This document shows positions 1-8,487 of a stretch of 64,000 nt of DNA, piece by piece (the first letter of the stretch is position 1; every line of letters starts with the position of its first letter). Made by a program: the position numbers and the translations under genes. Below the pieces are notes generated by a model. The model saw only the letters and a list, made by a program, of their open reading frames with translations, was not told the origin of the DNA and ran no database searches. The DNA lies in assembly GCF_947494555.1 (NCBI RefSeq), contig NZ_CANLVF010000002.1, positions 682,001-746,000 on the forward strand, read 5' to 3'. This DNA comes from an uncultured Roseibium sp. (GTDB lineage: Bacteria; Pseudomonadota; Alphaproteobacteria; Rhizobiales; Stappiaceae).

Positions 1-714
1 TGCCATCATGCGGAACGGATAGCTCACGGTCAGTGCAACGATCAGCACGGCGAGCACAATCAGCGGCAACACAAAATCCCGGCGTACTCGGGTACCAAGT
101 GTTTTGCCGGAATAGGTCGGCAGGCGGCTGATCACCAGGAACGAGATCGCAATTGTATAGGCCGCAACGAATGCCGAGTCGGCAAACCAGTGCGGAAAAA
201 GCCCAAGAAATTCAAGATAGAGCGGCAGCAGAACCGTCAATGCTCCTGCCGGCGCCGGCACGCCGGTGAAAAAGCGTGATGTCCAGGCCGGTTTATCGGG
301 ATCGTCAAGGGCAACGTTGAACCGTGCCAGACGCAGGGCCATGGAAATGGCGAAAATAAGCGCTGCGATCCAGCCCAGGTTCCCGGCGTCCTTGAGCAGC
401 CAAAGATAGAGCATAAGAGCCGGAACAACACCGAAGTTGACGAAATCCGAGAGTGAATCCAGCTCCGCTCCGAAACGGGACGTCCCCTTCATCAGGCGTG
501 CGACGCGACCGTCCAATCCATCGAGCACGGCGGCGAGCAGTACCGCGCCAACCGCAAATTCCCACCTGCCCTCGAATGCCATGCGCACAGCGGTCAGACC
601 GGAGCACAGCGCAAGCAGCGTGACCAGGTTGGGCACGATAAGGCGCATCGGAACACGCCGGAACCTGGGTGCCGGCTTGCCTGTCTTTGTACCGCTTTGC
701 TCAACTTTGGACAC
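1..714 (-). CDS. pssA: CDP-diacylglycerol--serine O-phosphatidyltransferase (partial, cut by left edge)
   Basis: Transfers phosphatidyl from CDP-diacylglycerol to serine, making phosphatidylserine in the inner membrane. The reading frame is open to the window edge, so the C-terminus is missing; 238 residues are visible. The CDP-alcohol phosphatidyltransferase motif is complete: DGLDGRVAR at residues 65-73, followed by G82, D86 and D90 in the family spacing. Several hydrophobic segments follow. I chose a GTG start at 714 because it lies 8 bases after the psd stop, has an AGG-type ribosome site just upstream, and keeps a basic leader before VPNLVTLLAL; an internal ATG at 648 is the alternative. 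It forms an operon with psd, the next enzyme of the pathway. Confidence 0.93.
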   Translation of the reverse strand, partial: MSKVEQSGTKTGKPAPRFRRVPMRLIVPNLVTLLALCSGLTAVRMAFEGRWEFAVGAVLLAAVLDGLDGRVARLMKGTSRFGAELDSLSDFVNFGVVPALMLYLWLLKDAGNLGWIAALIFAISMALRLARFNVALDDPDKPAWTSRFFTGVPAPAGALTVLLPLYLEFLGLFPHWFADSAFVAAYTIAISFLVISRLPTYSGKTLGTRVRRDFVLPLIVLAVLIVALTVSYPFRMMA

Positions 715-722
715 GTTCGACC

Positions 723-1427
723 TCAGCTCACACGCGTCAGGACTTGCGAGGCGCCTTCCGGCTGACCGAGATCCGCCAGAACCGTTTCACCCGCGATCAT
801 GGTCTGTCCAAGGGCCACCTTGGGCTGCGTGCCAACCGGGAAATAAACATCGAGACGGGACCCGAAACGGATCAGGCCGAAGCGGTCTCCGGCAAGGATC
901 GTTTCGCCTTCACGGACAAAACAGACGATCCTGCGGGCGACCAAACCGGCAATCTGCACCACGCCGATGCGGTTTTCGCCCATTTCGATCACCAATCCAT
1001 TGCGCTCGTTGTCATCGCTTGCCTTGTCGAGTTCGGCGTTCAGGAATTTACCGGCACGATAGGCCACACGCACAATGCGGCCGCCGACCGGGGCACGATT
1101 GACGTGGCAGTTGAACACATTCATGAAAATCGAAACCCGCATCAGCGGTTCATTGCCAAGTTCAAGCTCGGCAGGCGGGCGGGTAAGGCCAACCTGGCTC
1201 ACAACCCCGTCCGCAGGAGAGATCACAAGTCCCTCGCCAACAGGTGTCACGCGTTTCGGGTCGCGGAAGAAGTAGCAAATCCACCCGGTGAAGAAGAGCC
1301 CTATCCAGAACAGCGGATCGACAAACCAGCCGACAACAAACGTTGCGACCAGCGAGATCGCAATAAATGGCCAACCCTCCCGATGGATCGGGACCATGGC
1401 TTTGGTGACGGAATCGACAATCGACAT
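723..1427 (-). CDS. psd: Phosphatidylserine decarboxylase proenzyme, short form
   Basis: Decarboxylates phosphatidylserine to phosphatidylethanolamine through a self-made pyruvoyl group. The 234-residue length fits the short bacterial class. It has hydrophobic N-terminal segments (about residues 20-55), PADGVV near 71, the conserved CHVNRAP near 108, and RFGSRLDVY near 187 in which the G189-S190 pair is the expected self-cleavage site giving alpha and beta chains. The ATG at 1427 is preferred over a TTG one codon upstream because a GGAAAG ribosome site sits 7 bases before it. It is transcribed ahead of pssA with 8 bases between them, so the pair should be co-expressed. Confidence 0.95.
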   Translation of the reverse strand: MSIVDSVTKAMVPIHREGWPFIAISLVATFVVGWFVDPLFWIGLFFTGWICYFFRDPKRVTPVGEGLVISPADGVVSQVGLTRPPAELELGNEPLMRVSIFMNVFNCHVNRAPVGGRIVRVAYRAGKFLNAELDKASDDNERNGLVIEMGENRIGVVQIAGLVARRIVCFVREGETILAGDRFGLIRFGSRLDVYFPVGTQPKVALGQTMIAGETVLADLGQPEGASQVLTRVS

Positions 1428-1777
1428 CAAGACTTTCCGGGTTCAGAACGGGGTGGAACCATCAACATCTCTACGTGCAAGAAACGCAAACCGTTCAAAC
1501 ACGCACCCGTTGCGCTTCATTGTTGTTCGCTTCTAGAGCTATTTTCACAATAAGAGAACAGTTTTTCAGGAAATCAGGCACAATTCCACGCATCCTCAAC
1601 AGACTGATTTTACGTTCTCTGCCTGTTCAAATCGCAAACTGCCTTTCACTCGGCCTCAAGGCGCGTTGAAAGCCGGTCTCTGTGATTTCAGGCACGCCAG
1701 ATCTTCCGAAATCCGGATACAGAAAGAATGCGATAATCCGTGCCGACAAAGCCGAAGCACTTACTTGGGAGGCGAAC
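1428..1777. other. Intergenic region between psd and the orphan gene at 1778
   Basis: This stretch separates the divergent psd and the plus-strand gene at 1778. It is more AT-rich than its flanks, especially around 1540-1620, as expected for two divergent promoters. An in-frame extension of the downstream ORF back to 1682 is open, but it lacks a ribosome site. I see no RNA gene or strong hairpin here. Confidence 0.4.
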
Positions 1778-2668
1778 ATGGCGGGCAAAACTCTGCCCAC
1801 GGAAAACCAGCTTTTCTATCCCTTTGATACATCACCACCCGACGGTGGCAGGTGCATTGATAACGTTTATGAGGCGTTCGCCGGATATCGGTTCGAGGGC
1901 GGTTGGTGTCTCCAGTGCTTTACCAAGGAACTTGAGCAAAACGCACAGCGTCAAAGGGTGCGCGAAGCGCCCGCCAACTCCTTTGACATGATCTATTTCG
2001 AGCATCCCTCATGCTCAGGCGGTATTGATACTTTCCTGCATTTCCTTCCGCGAGGACTGGAGATCTCTTTCTTTGACAGCCGCCACTACATGGGTTTTCC
2101 CGACCAGATGTTGAAGCTTGGTGTTTTTCAATGGCGTGAAGAAGAACAAGCGGCGCTGCGCCACCTCTTCTGTCGTGTTGCCATCAGCTGGTTTTCAGAA
2201 GGAACAACGGAGCCACTGCAAGGGCCAACGCATCAGACTTCTTCCTGGGTCATGCGCGGCGATGCTCCGCTCCATATTCTGCAGGCGCTTTTCTTCCTGA
2301 GGATGGAACCGGGGGAGGTTTTCCGCTGGCTCCTCAAAATCGATACCAAGGCAGCTTGGTATGGCATCACGCAGTTGCTGAAAGACCCCTCGCCCGTTGA
2401 AAGCCCTGTTTATTTCGAGCTCGCCGAAGATCGATCGGAAGCCGATTACAACAAGGCCTGCGAGGCTCTCAATCGTCTATGCCTCGACAGCCTTTATGCC
2501 TCGCTTACCAGCGAGAGGATCTTTGAAAAATGGCTGGAAGTCAGCGATCAGGACCCGCGATTGGGCCAGGAATTGAGCGATGTCGAAAGCTACTATGATC
2601 CCGCAGCCTTTGTTCTCAGCAAAGAGCAGCGGGAAGAAGACGAACGCCTTCTACGCAAAGTTTTGTGA
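1778..2668 (+). CDS. Hypothetical protein of 296 residues with a possible zinc-binding Cys set
   Basis: I do not recognise this family. The ATG at 1778 is preceded by a clear GGGAGG ribosome site, so it is chosen over an upstream in-frame ATG at 1682. The protein looks soluble: no signal peptide or membrane span. Its N-terminal third holds Cys26, a C44-x2-C47 pair in a WCLQCF context, and Cys79 in HPSC, which could bind a metal or form disulfides. The C-terminal half is rich in Trp, Phe and Leu and ends in a charged Glu/Lys/Arg helix. Codon use resembles the neighbours, so it is probably a real resident gene. Function unknown; flanked by psd and a LysR regulator without an obvious operon link. 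Confidence 0.75.
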   Translation: MAGKTLPTENQLFYPFDTSPPDGGRCIDNVYEAFAGYRFEGGWCLQCFTKELEQNAQRQRVREAPANSFDMIYFEHPSCSGGIDTFLHFLPRGLEISFFDSRHYMGFPDQMLKLGVFQWREEEQAALRHLFCRVAISWFSEGTTEPLQGPTHQTSSWVMRGDAPLHILQALFFLRMEPGEVFRWLLKIDTKAAWYGITQLLKDPSPVESPVYFELAEDRSEADYNKACEALNRLCLDSLYASLTSERIFEKWLEVSDQDPRLGQELSDVESYYDPAAFVLSKEQREEDERLLRKVL

Positions 2669-2743
2669 CAAAAGTGCCGTTTTTATGATGAGAACGCGTT
2701 TCAGACGGAACACCGCCTCGCCCAGGAGACCGAGAGACGCACG

Positions 2744-3661
2744 TCAGGTCTGCGCGGCTTTGTAGTCGGTCTCCCAATAGGCGGGCCGTCCATATTTTGA
2801 GATCAGAAAATCAACCAATGCCGTCACCTTGGGCGGAATGAACTTTGCCGGCGGGTAAACAGCATAGATGTTGCCCGTGCGGGATACCGGATAGTTTTCC
2901 ATCACCGCAATGAGCCTGCCGTCGCGAAGGTCCTCCCAGACGTGGGCGAGCGATTTCACCGTCAGACCAAGACCGTAGATTGCCGCATCATAAGCAAAAT
3001 CACCGCTGTCGCCGGAAATCACCGGCTCTTCCAGATGGTAGGCGACTTCCCCTTCCGGTCCTTCGAAATACCACACGGGCATGGGATCGAAGCCGACGCA
3101 GTCGTGGTTGCGCAGATCTTCGGGCGATCTTGGTTCGCCCTTTCGTGCGAGATATTCCGGGCTTGCACATAATACTCTTGGATTTCCGCCGAGCTTACGG
3201 GCGATCAGGCTGGAATCGGGCAAAGGCGCGCCACGGATTGCCATGTCGTATCCTTCCGCGACAAGGTCGACGATCCTGTCGGTCATGTCGACCTCCAGCC
3301 TCAGCTCGGGGTAGCGTTGCCTGAACTCGGGCAAATACGGCAGGATGTGTTTGCGGCCGAAAAACACATTCAGCGACATGCGCAGCATGCCACGCGGTGT
3401 GTCCTCCGCGGCATCGATCAGCGCACGGGCACGATCCATTTCACCCAGCGCATTGCTTGTGTGGCGCAGGAAAACCTGACCGGCTTCCGTCAGCCCGGTG
3501 CGGCGGGTTGTCCGGGCGACGAGCTGCGAGCCAAGCTCGCGCTCCAGGTTGCTCAGCCGGCTGCTGGCCGCAGATGGTGACAGACCGAATTCACGGCCGG
3601 CCGCCGACAGGCTGCCAAGCTCGGCGACACGTTTGAAGAACTTCAGATCATCGATGCGCAT
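2744..3661 (-). CDS. LysR-family transcriptional regulator
   Basis: A 305-residue DNA-binding regulator. Residues 1-60 form the LysR winged helix (FFKRVAELGSLSAAG, then LSPSAASSRLSNLERELG), and from about residue 90 there is a periplasmic-binding-protein-like effector domain. The closest broad type is the alphaproteobacterial LysR group with the LRMSLNVFFGRKH stretch after the linker. The open frame extends 91 codons upstream, but those codons read as noncoding; the ATG at 3661 gives the standard LysR N-terminus. No good ribosome site precedes it. Three TTCGAAA motifs lie directly upstream, in the space shared with the divergent small ORF at 3758, a usual arrangement for an autoregulated LysR gene. 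Ligand unknown. Confidence 0.9.
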   Translation of the reverse strand: MRIDDLKFFKRVAELGSLSAAGREFGLSPSAASSRLSNLERELGSQLVARTTRRTGLTEAGQVFLRHTSNALGEMDRARALIDAAEDTPRGMLRMSLNVFFGRKHILPYLPEFRQRYPELRLEVDMTDRIVDLVAEGYDMAIRGAPLPDSSLIARKLGGNPRVLCASPEYLARKGEPRSPEDLRNHDCVGFDPMPVWYFEGPEGEVAYHLEEPVISGDSGDFAYDAAIYGLGLTVKSLAHVWEDLRDGRLIAVMENYPVSRTGNIYAVYPPAKFIPPKVTALVDFLISKYGRPAYWETDYKAAQT

Positions 3662-3663
3662 TA

Positions 3664-3712
3664 TTCGAAACTTTCGAAAGATATCTTCCAAGTTACCCCA
3701 ATTCTTCGAAAG
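3664..3712. promoter_or_regulatory. Repeated TTCGAAA motifs, candidate LysR operator
   Basis: TTCGAAA at 3664-3670 and TTTCGAA at 3672-3678 form an inverted repeat around one base. The second copy reads TTCGAAAG (3673-3680) and recurs at 3705-3712, 32 bases on, about three helical turns. The set lies between the divergent LysR gene and the small ORF at 3758. Binding by the LysR protein is inferred, not shown. Confidence 0.45.
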
Positions 3713-3757
3713 CTCGCAACATGAGATAAAGCTCCCACCACACGAAAGGAGCCTGTC

Positions 3758-3949
3758 ATGATGCACACCGGAGATAACTACGAAAGACGCGCACGCGTTG
3801 CCCGCCACCGGGAATTGTGGGCTCTCGTCCAGGCGGTCGCCGCGCTTTTCTATGCCTCCGCACCCAGCCGGAGCGTTCACAGGAAAACGCCCGCTAATGA
3901 TGCCGGACTGGACGGTATTGGCGCTACGAAACACGACCGCGCGGCCTAG
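3758..3949 (+). CDS. Small hypothetical protein, 63 residues, divergent from LysR
   Basis: A short ORF with a strong AAGGAG ribosome site (3746-3751) 6 bases before a double ATG. The product is basic, with an amphipathic, Arg-rich N-terminal helix (YERRARVARHRELW) and no signal peptide or obvious domain. Its position, divergent from the LysR gene and just downstream of repeated TTCGAAA motifs, makes it a plausible target of that regulator. The function is not known. The ribosome site is the main reason to call it; coding potential of the second half is less convincing. Confidence 0.5.
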   Translation: MMHTGDNYERRARVARHRELWALVQAVAALFYASAPSRSVHRKTPANDAGLDGIGATKHDRAA

Positions 3950-3969
3950 GCCGCGCTCAGAACCAGGCC

Positions 3970-5922
3970 TTACTTGGCCGGAATGTAATCTGCGGTCTGC
4001 CCGCGCGTGACGATCCCGAGTTCGTCGTTTTCGCGGGCGGCCCGCAAACGCTCTTCAGCCTCATCAGCTTCACGCTGACGTGCCCACATGGACGCATACA
4101 GTCCGTTGAGCTCAAGAAGTTCGTTATGGGTGCCGCGTTCTGCGATTTCGCCAGCCTCAAGGACGATGATCTGATCGGCATTGACGACGGTGGACAACCG
4201 GTGCGCGATCACCAGTGTCGTTCTGTTGCGCGCAACCTGGTCCAGCGATGACTGGATCTCGCGCTCAGTGTGCGTGTCAAGCGCGGAGGTCGCTTCATCG
4301 AGGATCAGGATAGGAGGCGATTTCAGGATCGTCCGGGCGATTGCAACGCGCTGTTTTTCACCACCGGAAAGCTTCAGACCCCGTTCGCCAACCTCGGAGG
4401 CATAGCCCTGGGGAAGTCTTTCGATGAAGTCGTGAATCTGCGCCATGCGGGCAGCTTCCCTGACATCTTCCTCGCTTGCGTCAGGCCGTCCATATCGGAT
4501 GTTGTAGGCAATCGTGTCGTTGAAGAGCACTGTGTCCTGAGGCACCATCCCGATTGCGCGCCGCACACTCGCCTGGGTAACATCGCGCACATCCTGACCG
4601 TCGATTTCCACCGCCCCGCCGGTAACATCGTAAAACCGGAACAGCAGACGCGAAATGGTCGATTTTCCCGCTCCGGACGGGCCAACAATGGCGATCGTCT
4701 TTCCTGCCGGCACTTCAAAATCAATGCCCTTCAATATCGGACGGTCGGCGTCATAGTGAAACCGGACATCCTTGAAGGATATCTTGCCGGCAACGGCCTT
4801 GATCGGTTCTGCCCCTTCCTTGTCCTTGATTTCAGCAGGCACCAGCAAAAGATCGAACATGGATTCGATGTCGGCGAGACCCTGCCTGATTTCCCGGTAA
4901 AGAAACCCGATGAAATTCAAAGGGATGGAAATCTGCATCAGCAGCGCATTGATCAGGACAAAGTCGCCGATATTCTGTTCGCCCGACAGCACGGCCTGTG
5001 CCGACAAGGCCATACAGGCGGCCATTCCAAAGCCGAGAATGATCGCCTGACCGAGATTGAGCCAGGCCAGCGACGTCCAGGTTTTCGTGGCAGCCTTTTC
5101 GTATTTTGCCATCGAAACATCGAACCGTTCCGCTTCCATGTTCTCGTTGCCGAAATACTTGACGGTCTCGAAGTTGAGCAGACTGTCGATTGCCTTGGAG
5201 TTGGCGTCGGTATCGCTCTCATTCATCTCCCTGCGGATGCCTATCCGCCAGTTGGAGCATTTGATCGTGAACCAGACATAGGCGGCAATCATGACCGCCA
5301 CGATCACGACGTAGAAAAATCCGAACTGATACCAGATGACCGCCGCCATGATCGCAAACTCGAAGACCGTCGGCACACCGTTCAGGATCGTGAATCGGAC
5401 AATGGATTCAATGCCCTTGACCCCGCGCTCAATAACACGGCTGAGACCACCGGTTCGGCGCGCCAGGTGATATCGAAGGGACAACTGGTGCAAATGGCGG
5501 AAGGTCATGATCGCAAGCTGACGCACGGCATGCTGCCCGACGCGGGCAAAAAGCGCATCGCGCAGCTGGTTGAAAGCGACCGCCAGAACGCGCGCGGCGT
5601 TATAGGCCAGCACGAGCATTACAGGTGCGACCAGAAAACCTGGCAGCCCCACATCAACACCGGTCAGCGCGTCGGTCGCCCACGCAAAGAAATAAGGCGA
5701 CAGCACAGTGATGAATTTGGCGATAATCAGCGCAAAGACCGCAAGGAGCACACGCCGCTTCAGGTCGGGTCGATCCGACGGCCAGATATACGGCCACAGA
5801 TTGGACAGTGTCGAGAGCGTACTCCCCTCGTCCGCGCTGACCACTTTTTGAGGTTTCGATGTCTGGCTGCCCGCAGCCGCATCGGCAGACGCTTGCGGCG
5901 AGGTGGCTTGTTTATCCGTCAA
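3970..5922 (-). CDS. Atm1-type ABC exporter (fused permease and ATPase)
   Basis: A 650-residue half-transporter that should act as a homodimer in the inner membrane. A hydrophilic N-terminal leader (1-50) precedes a six-helix type-1 exporter domain (about 55-345) carrying NFETVKYFGNE (250-260), a stretch typical of the Atm1/HMT1 subfamily. The ATPase domain follows: Walker A GPSGAGKS at 414-421, signature LSGGE at 518-522, Walker B ILILDE ending near 543. Atm1-like bacterial exporters move glutathione derivatives, including metal-thiolate adducts. It lies 33 bases downstream of a Cys-rich ArsR regulator, which suggests metal- or thiol-responsive control of the pair. The exact substrate cannot be read from sequence. 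Confidence 0.9.
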   Translation of the reverse strand: MTDKQATSPQASADAAAGSQTSKPQKVVSADEGSTLSTLSNLWPYIWPSDRPDLKRRVLLAVFALIIAKFITVLSPYFFAWATDALTGVDVGLPGFLVAPVMLVLAYNAARVLAVAFNQLRDALFARVGQHAVRQLAIMTFRHLHQLSLRYHLARRTGGLSRVIERGVKGIESIVRFTILNGVPTVFEFAIMAAVIWYQFGFFYVVIVAVMIAAYVWFTIKCSNWRIGIRREMNESDTDANSKAIDSLLNFETVKYFGNENMEAERFDVSMAKYEKAATKTWTSLAWLNLGQAIILGFGMAACMALSAQAVLSGEQNIGDFVLINALLMQISIPLNFIGFLYREIRQGLADIESMFDLLLVPAEIKDKEGAEPIKAVAGKISFKDVRFHYDADRPILKGIDFEVPAGKTIAIVGPSGAGKSTISRLLFRFYDVTGGAVEIDGQDVRDVTQASVRRAIGMVPQDTVLFNDTIAYNIRYGRPDASEEDVREAARMAQIHDFIERLPQGYASEVGERGLKLSGGEKQRVAIARTILKSPPILILDEATSALDTHTEREIQSSLDQVARNRTTLVIAHRLSTVVNADQIIVLEAGEIAERGTHNELLELNGLYASMWARQREADEAEERLRAARENDELGIVTRGQTADYIPAK

Positions 5923-5955
5923 TAGTATCTCCAGGGCCTGGATTGGCCCTTTTCT

Positions 5956-6348
5956 TTATTCGGTCTTGAGGATTGCCGGGCGCTCGCTCTGTGAGCCCGA
6001 CGATGCCAGAGCATTCAGTTCTTCCCAGAATTCCTTCGAGCAGAATTCGGCCCTGCCAAGCATTTCCCGGTTCAAGAGATAGTGACAATTACGGCCTCGG
6101 GCATCGCAATGCAGAATACCAGCTTCCTTCAACACCTGCAGATGTTGCGAAACGGTGGATTGGGCGAGTGGAAGGTGATTGACGATCTCTCCACAGCAAG
6201 CCTCCTGCCTGGAGGCCAGCTGTTTGATGATTGCCAGCCGGGCGGGATGCCCGAGCGCACGAAAGAGCGCAGCAAGTTCCTCGCAGTTGGAGACGCATTT
6301 CGCCGTGTCTGCAGAAACTTCTATCGACGGCTGTTCCGTCTCGCTCAT
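5956..6348 (-). CDS. ArsR-family winged-helix regulator, cysteine-rich
   Basis: A 130-residue repressor-like protein with the ArsR fold: LFRALGHPARLAIIKQL near 28-44 and the recognition helix region QSTVSQHLQVLKEAGI near 63-78. It carries seven cysteines (18, 22, 51, 52, 81, 88, 103), including a C51-C52 pair at the ArsR alpha-3 position, suited to binding a thiophilic metal or sensing redox state. The ATG at 6348 has a GGAG ribosome site; the longer open frame to 6444 lacks one. It is followed 33 bases later by the Atm1-type exporter, so it probably controls that gene and itself. The inducer is not known. Confidence 0.88.
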   Translation of the reverse strand: MSETEQPSIEVSADTAKCVSNCEELAALFRALGHPARLAIIKQLASRQEACCGEIVNHLPLAQSTVSQHLQVLKEAGILHCDARGRNCHYLLNREMLGRAEFCSKEFWEELNALASSGSQSERPAILKTE

Positions 6349-6429
6349 CAGGCTGCTCCATGGCTCAAGCAAAGTTGTTTCATCGTAAATATGCGATGAA
6401 TGAACCAAAAAACAAGGGCGCAAAGCATT

Positions 6430-6457
6430 GGGAGGAAACCTCATGAGGCTTCCTCCC
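6430..6457 (-). terminator. Hairpin downstream of the LysM gene
   Basis: GGGAGGAA-a-CCT (6430-6441), loop CATG, AGG-c-TTCCTCCC (6446-6457): a long stem with one mismatch, 26 bases past the end of the minus-strand LysM gene. No good T-run follows, so it may be an RNA-stabilising hairpin rather than a classic terminator. Confidence 0.55.
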
Positions 6458-6482
6458 AGTGTAGCTTGTTCCGTTTTCGCGG

Positions 6483-8297
6483 CTAGCCCCGGTTGGCGGA
6501 CCCGGGGTTCGGATCAGGCCAGTTCAGATCGCCCTCGGGTGTCAGGAAAACCTGCCCCGGGTAGATCAGGTCCGGGTCGCGGATCTGGTCCTGGTTCGCC
6601 TGATAGATGGTCGTGTAGCGGACACCGTCACCATAAAGGCGGCGAGAGATGCGCCAAAGGTTGTCGCCTTTGCGGATTATGACGACCGGCAGCGACTTTT
6701 GAACATCCGCGCCCTGGCTGTCTTGACCGCCGCCGCTTCCAGTCGCGACAACTTTCGTGAGAACGATTTGTTTTTCCTGTTCTTTTTCGAAGGTAACGGC
6801 TGCCCTGGCGTCGACCGTATTGCCATCTCCGCCTATCAGGTCGGCTCGGACTTCGATATCGCCTTCAGCAACGTTTTTGGTGCCCTCCACCAGCCATTTG
6901 CCACTGGAATTGACCTTTGCTTCGCCCTGGTAGTCTTCGCCCACATAAACACGCACCGATGAACCCGGTTTTCCGGTGCCGGCGACATAGACTTTGTCGG
7001 GCTCGGATTCGACCGCTTCCACCGTAACCTGGGGTGCCGGTTGATCCTGCGAAGCCGTAGCCAGGGAGCGTGTCGCCGTTCCTTCGGACTGTTGTGCACC
7101 GTTTGCTGAACCGGCTTGTTCGACAGAAGCTGTTTGTTGTTGAACGCCGTTACCGCTTACCTCGCCCGCCGCGGTCTCTGTGGTGGGGGCCCCTGACTGT
7201 GCCGTGGCAGTTGCAGGTGCCTGATCCGCGGCGCCCGGTGTTTGCGCTAGCCCTTCGCTCGTCCCGGAGCTTTCGGGTGCGGCCTGGTTTTCCGTTGCGG
7301 CGGTAACCTGGACATTTTCCTCGTTAGAAACACCGGCCGTTTGAGTCTGATCCGATTGAGCAGGCGTTTCTGGCTGGTTTTCCGATGCCTGTTGCGCGGG
7401 CTGTGGCCGGGGCTCAGACGCGTCGGATTGAGCCGCTGCAGACGATGTATCCGAAGCAGTGTCCGGCTGCGAGGATTGCTGTGCCGCCGATTGCGCGGCA
7501 GCACCTGTCTCGCCGTCTGAAGCGGGCTTTGGCAAAGCCGCTACAACGGTTTCTTCACCCTGTCCTTCCGCTTGCCCAGCCGGTGTCTTTGCAGATCCCG
7601 CCACCTCTTGGGTGGATGGTGCGGCTGCCTGGTCCGTTGCAGCCGTCGTTGGTGCCGACGCGCCCGCGGTCAGCTGCTCGGTGGCCGGCTTTTGCAGGAT
7701 ATCGGACGGTGCGTTCGGTGCGTTCAGGACGACAAGCGGCTGTTCCTTGCCGCTTTCAGGGACCGAAACGGCTAATCTTTGCGTCGATTCCTCGATCGCG
7801 TCGCCCTTTTCATCATGGACTTCAAGACCGACGTCATAGTCACCGGGTTTGAGCGGTTCTTCGAGAATGATCGTCCATTCGCCTGCCTCGTTGGCGATGC
7901 TCTTGCCGACGACATCGCCGTTGGCGGTCAGCGCCACGATCGCGCCGGCATCGGACCTGCCTGCCACAACCGTTTCGCCCGTGGGTTCGACGCCCACGAC
8001 ATCGAAGCTCGGGCCCTCGACCGGTGCTGCAGGCCGCTCGGCGTCCGGACCGGGTTGCGCAACGACTGTCTCGGGTTGAGCGGAAGACTTTTCGCTGCCT
8101 CCGGCCGGCGGCCTGGCGGCAACATTTGCATCTGTTTTTCCGGAGCTTTCGGTCGACCCGTCGGACCCGGGTGCCAGCTCAACGGCTTCCTGAAACGCCG
8201 AACGGCCGAGATCCCCGTAGAAATAGGCTGCAGCAAGACCCACCACCGCCAGAGGAACAGCCACGATCAAAGTCCGGATAAGTGTCCTGTTGTTCAT
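6483..8297 (-). CDS. LysM-domain envelope protein with Ig-like modules and a long disordered linker
   Basis: A 604-residue protein anchored by an N-terminal membrane helix (about 8-26), otherwise likely periplasmic. Two bacterial Ig-like modules can be seen, one near residues 95-175 and a second near 420-500. They are separated by roughly 230 residues of low-complexity Ala/Gln/Ser/Thr/Pro/Glu sequence. A C-terminal LysM domain (VIIRKGDNLWRISRRLYGDG, then YPGQVFLTP) should bind peptidoglycan. The overall plan matches LysM peptidoglycan-binding proteins common in Rhizobiales. It is divergent from the LOG-family gene at 8488. The linker is the fastest-evolving part and its length may vary between strains. 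Confidence 0.88.
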   Translation of the reverse strand: MNNRTLIRTLIVAVPLAVVGLAAAYFYGDLGRSAFQEAVELAPGSDGSTESSGKTDANVAARPPAGGSEKSSAQPETVVAQPGPDAERPAAPVEGPSFDVVGVEPTGETVVAGRSDAGAIVALTANGDVVGKSIANEAGEWTIILEEPLKPGDYDVGLEVHDEKGDAIEESTQRLAVSVPESGKEQPLVVLNAPNAPSDILQKPATEQLTAGASAPTTAATDQAAAPSTQEVAGSAKTPAGQAEGQGEETVVAALPKPASDGETGAAAQSAAQQSSQPDTASDTSSAAAQSDASEPRPQPAQQASENQPETPAQSDQTQTAGVSNEENVQVTAATENQAAPESSGTSEGLAQTPGAADQAPATATAQSGAPTTETAAGEVSGNGVQQQTASVEQAGSANGAQQSEGTATRSLATASQDQPAPQVTVEAVESEPDKVYVAGTGKPGSSVRVYVGEDYQGEAKVNSSGKWLVEGTKNVAEGDIEVRADLIGGDGNTVDARAAVTFEKEQEKQIVLTKVVATGSGGGQDSQGADVQKSLPVVIIRKGDNLWRISRRLYGDGVRYTTIYQANQDQIRDPDLIYPGQVFLTPEGDLNWPDPNPGSANRG

Positions 8298-8404
8298 TTT
8301 TTTCCCGTCAGAAGGCTTGCGAGCGACCCAGTCTGTTGCCAGTCCTTTTCACGGTCAGCTGCAGCATCTGCCCCTGTCACATCTTCTTAGCTGTCACATC
8401 CATA

Positions 8405-8420
8405 GCCCCCTTTTGGGGGC
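8405..8420. repeat. Perfect inverted repeat between divergent genes
   Basis: GCCCCC (8405-8410), loop TTTT, GGGGGC (8415-8420). It lies between the divergent LysM and LOG genes with no T-run on either strand, so it is more likely a leader hairpin or an operator than a terminator. Role unknown. Confidence 0.45.
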
Positions 8421-8487
8421 ACGGCAAGAAATCCCGCTTGTTTCCCAAAGGACTTAAAACAGAATGCTTGACCTTGAGGTGATCTGA

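Noticed and set aside
669..1553. 294-codon plus-strand frame opposite psd
   Set aside because: Antisense shadow of psd; composition is unlike a protein of this organism.
4270..5925. 551-codon open frame antisense to the ABC exporter
   Set aside because: The minus-strand frame encodes an unmistakable exporter; the plus-strand product is His/Arg-rich with no domain, a typical mirror frame of GC-rich coding DNA.
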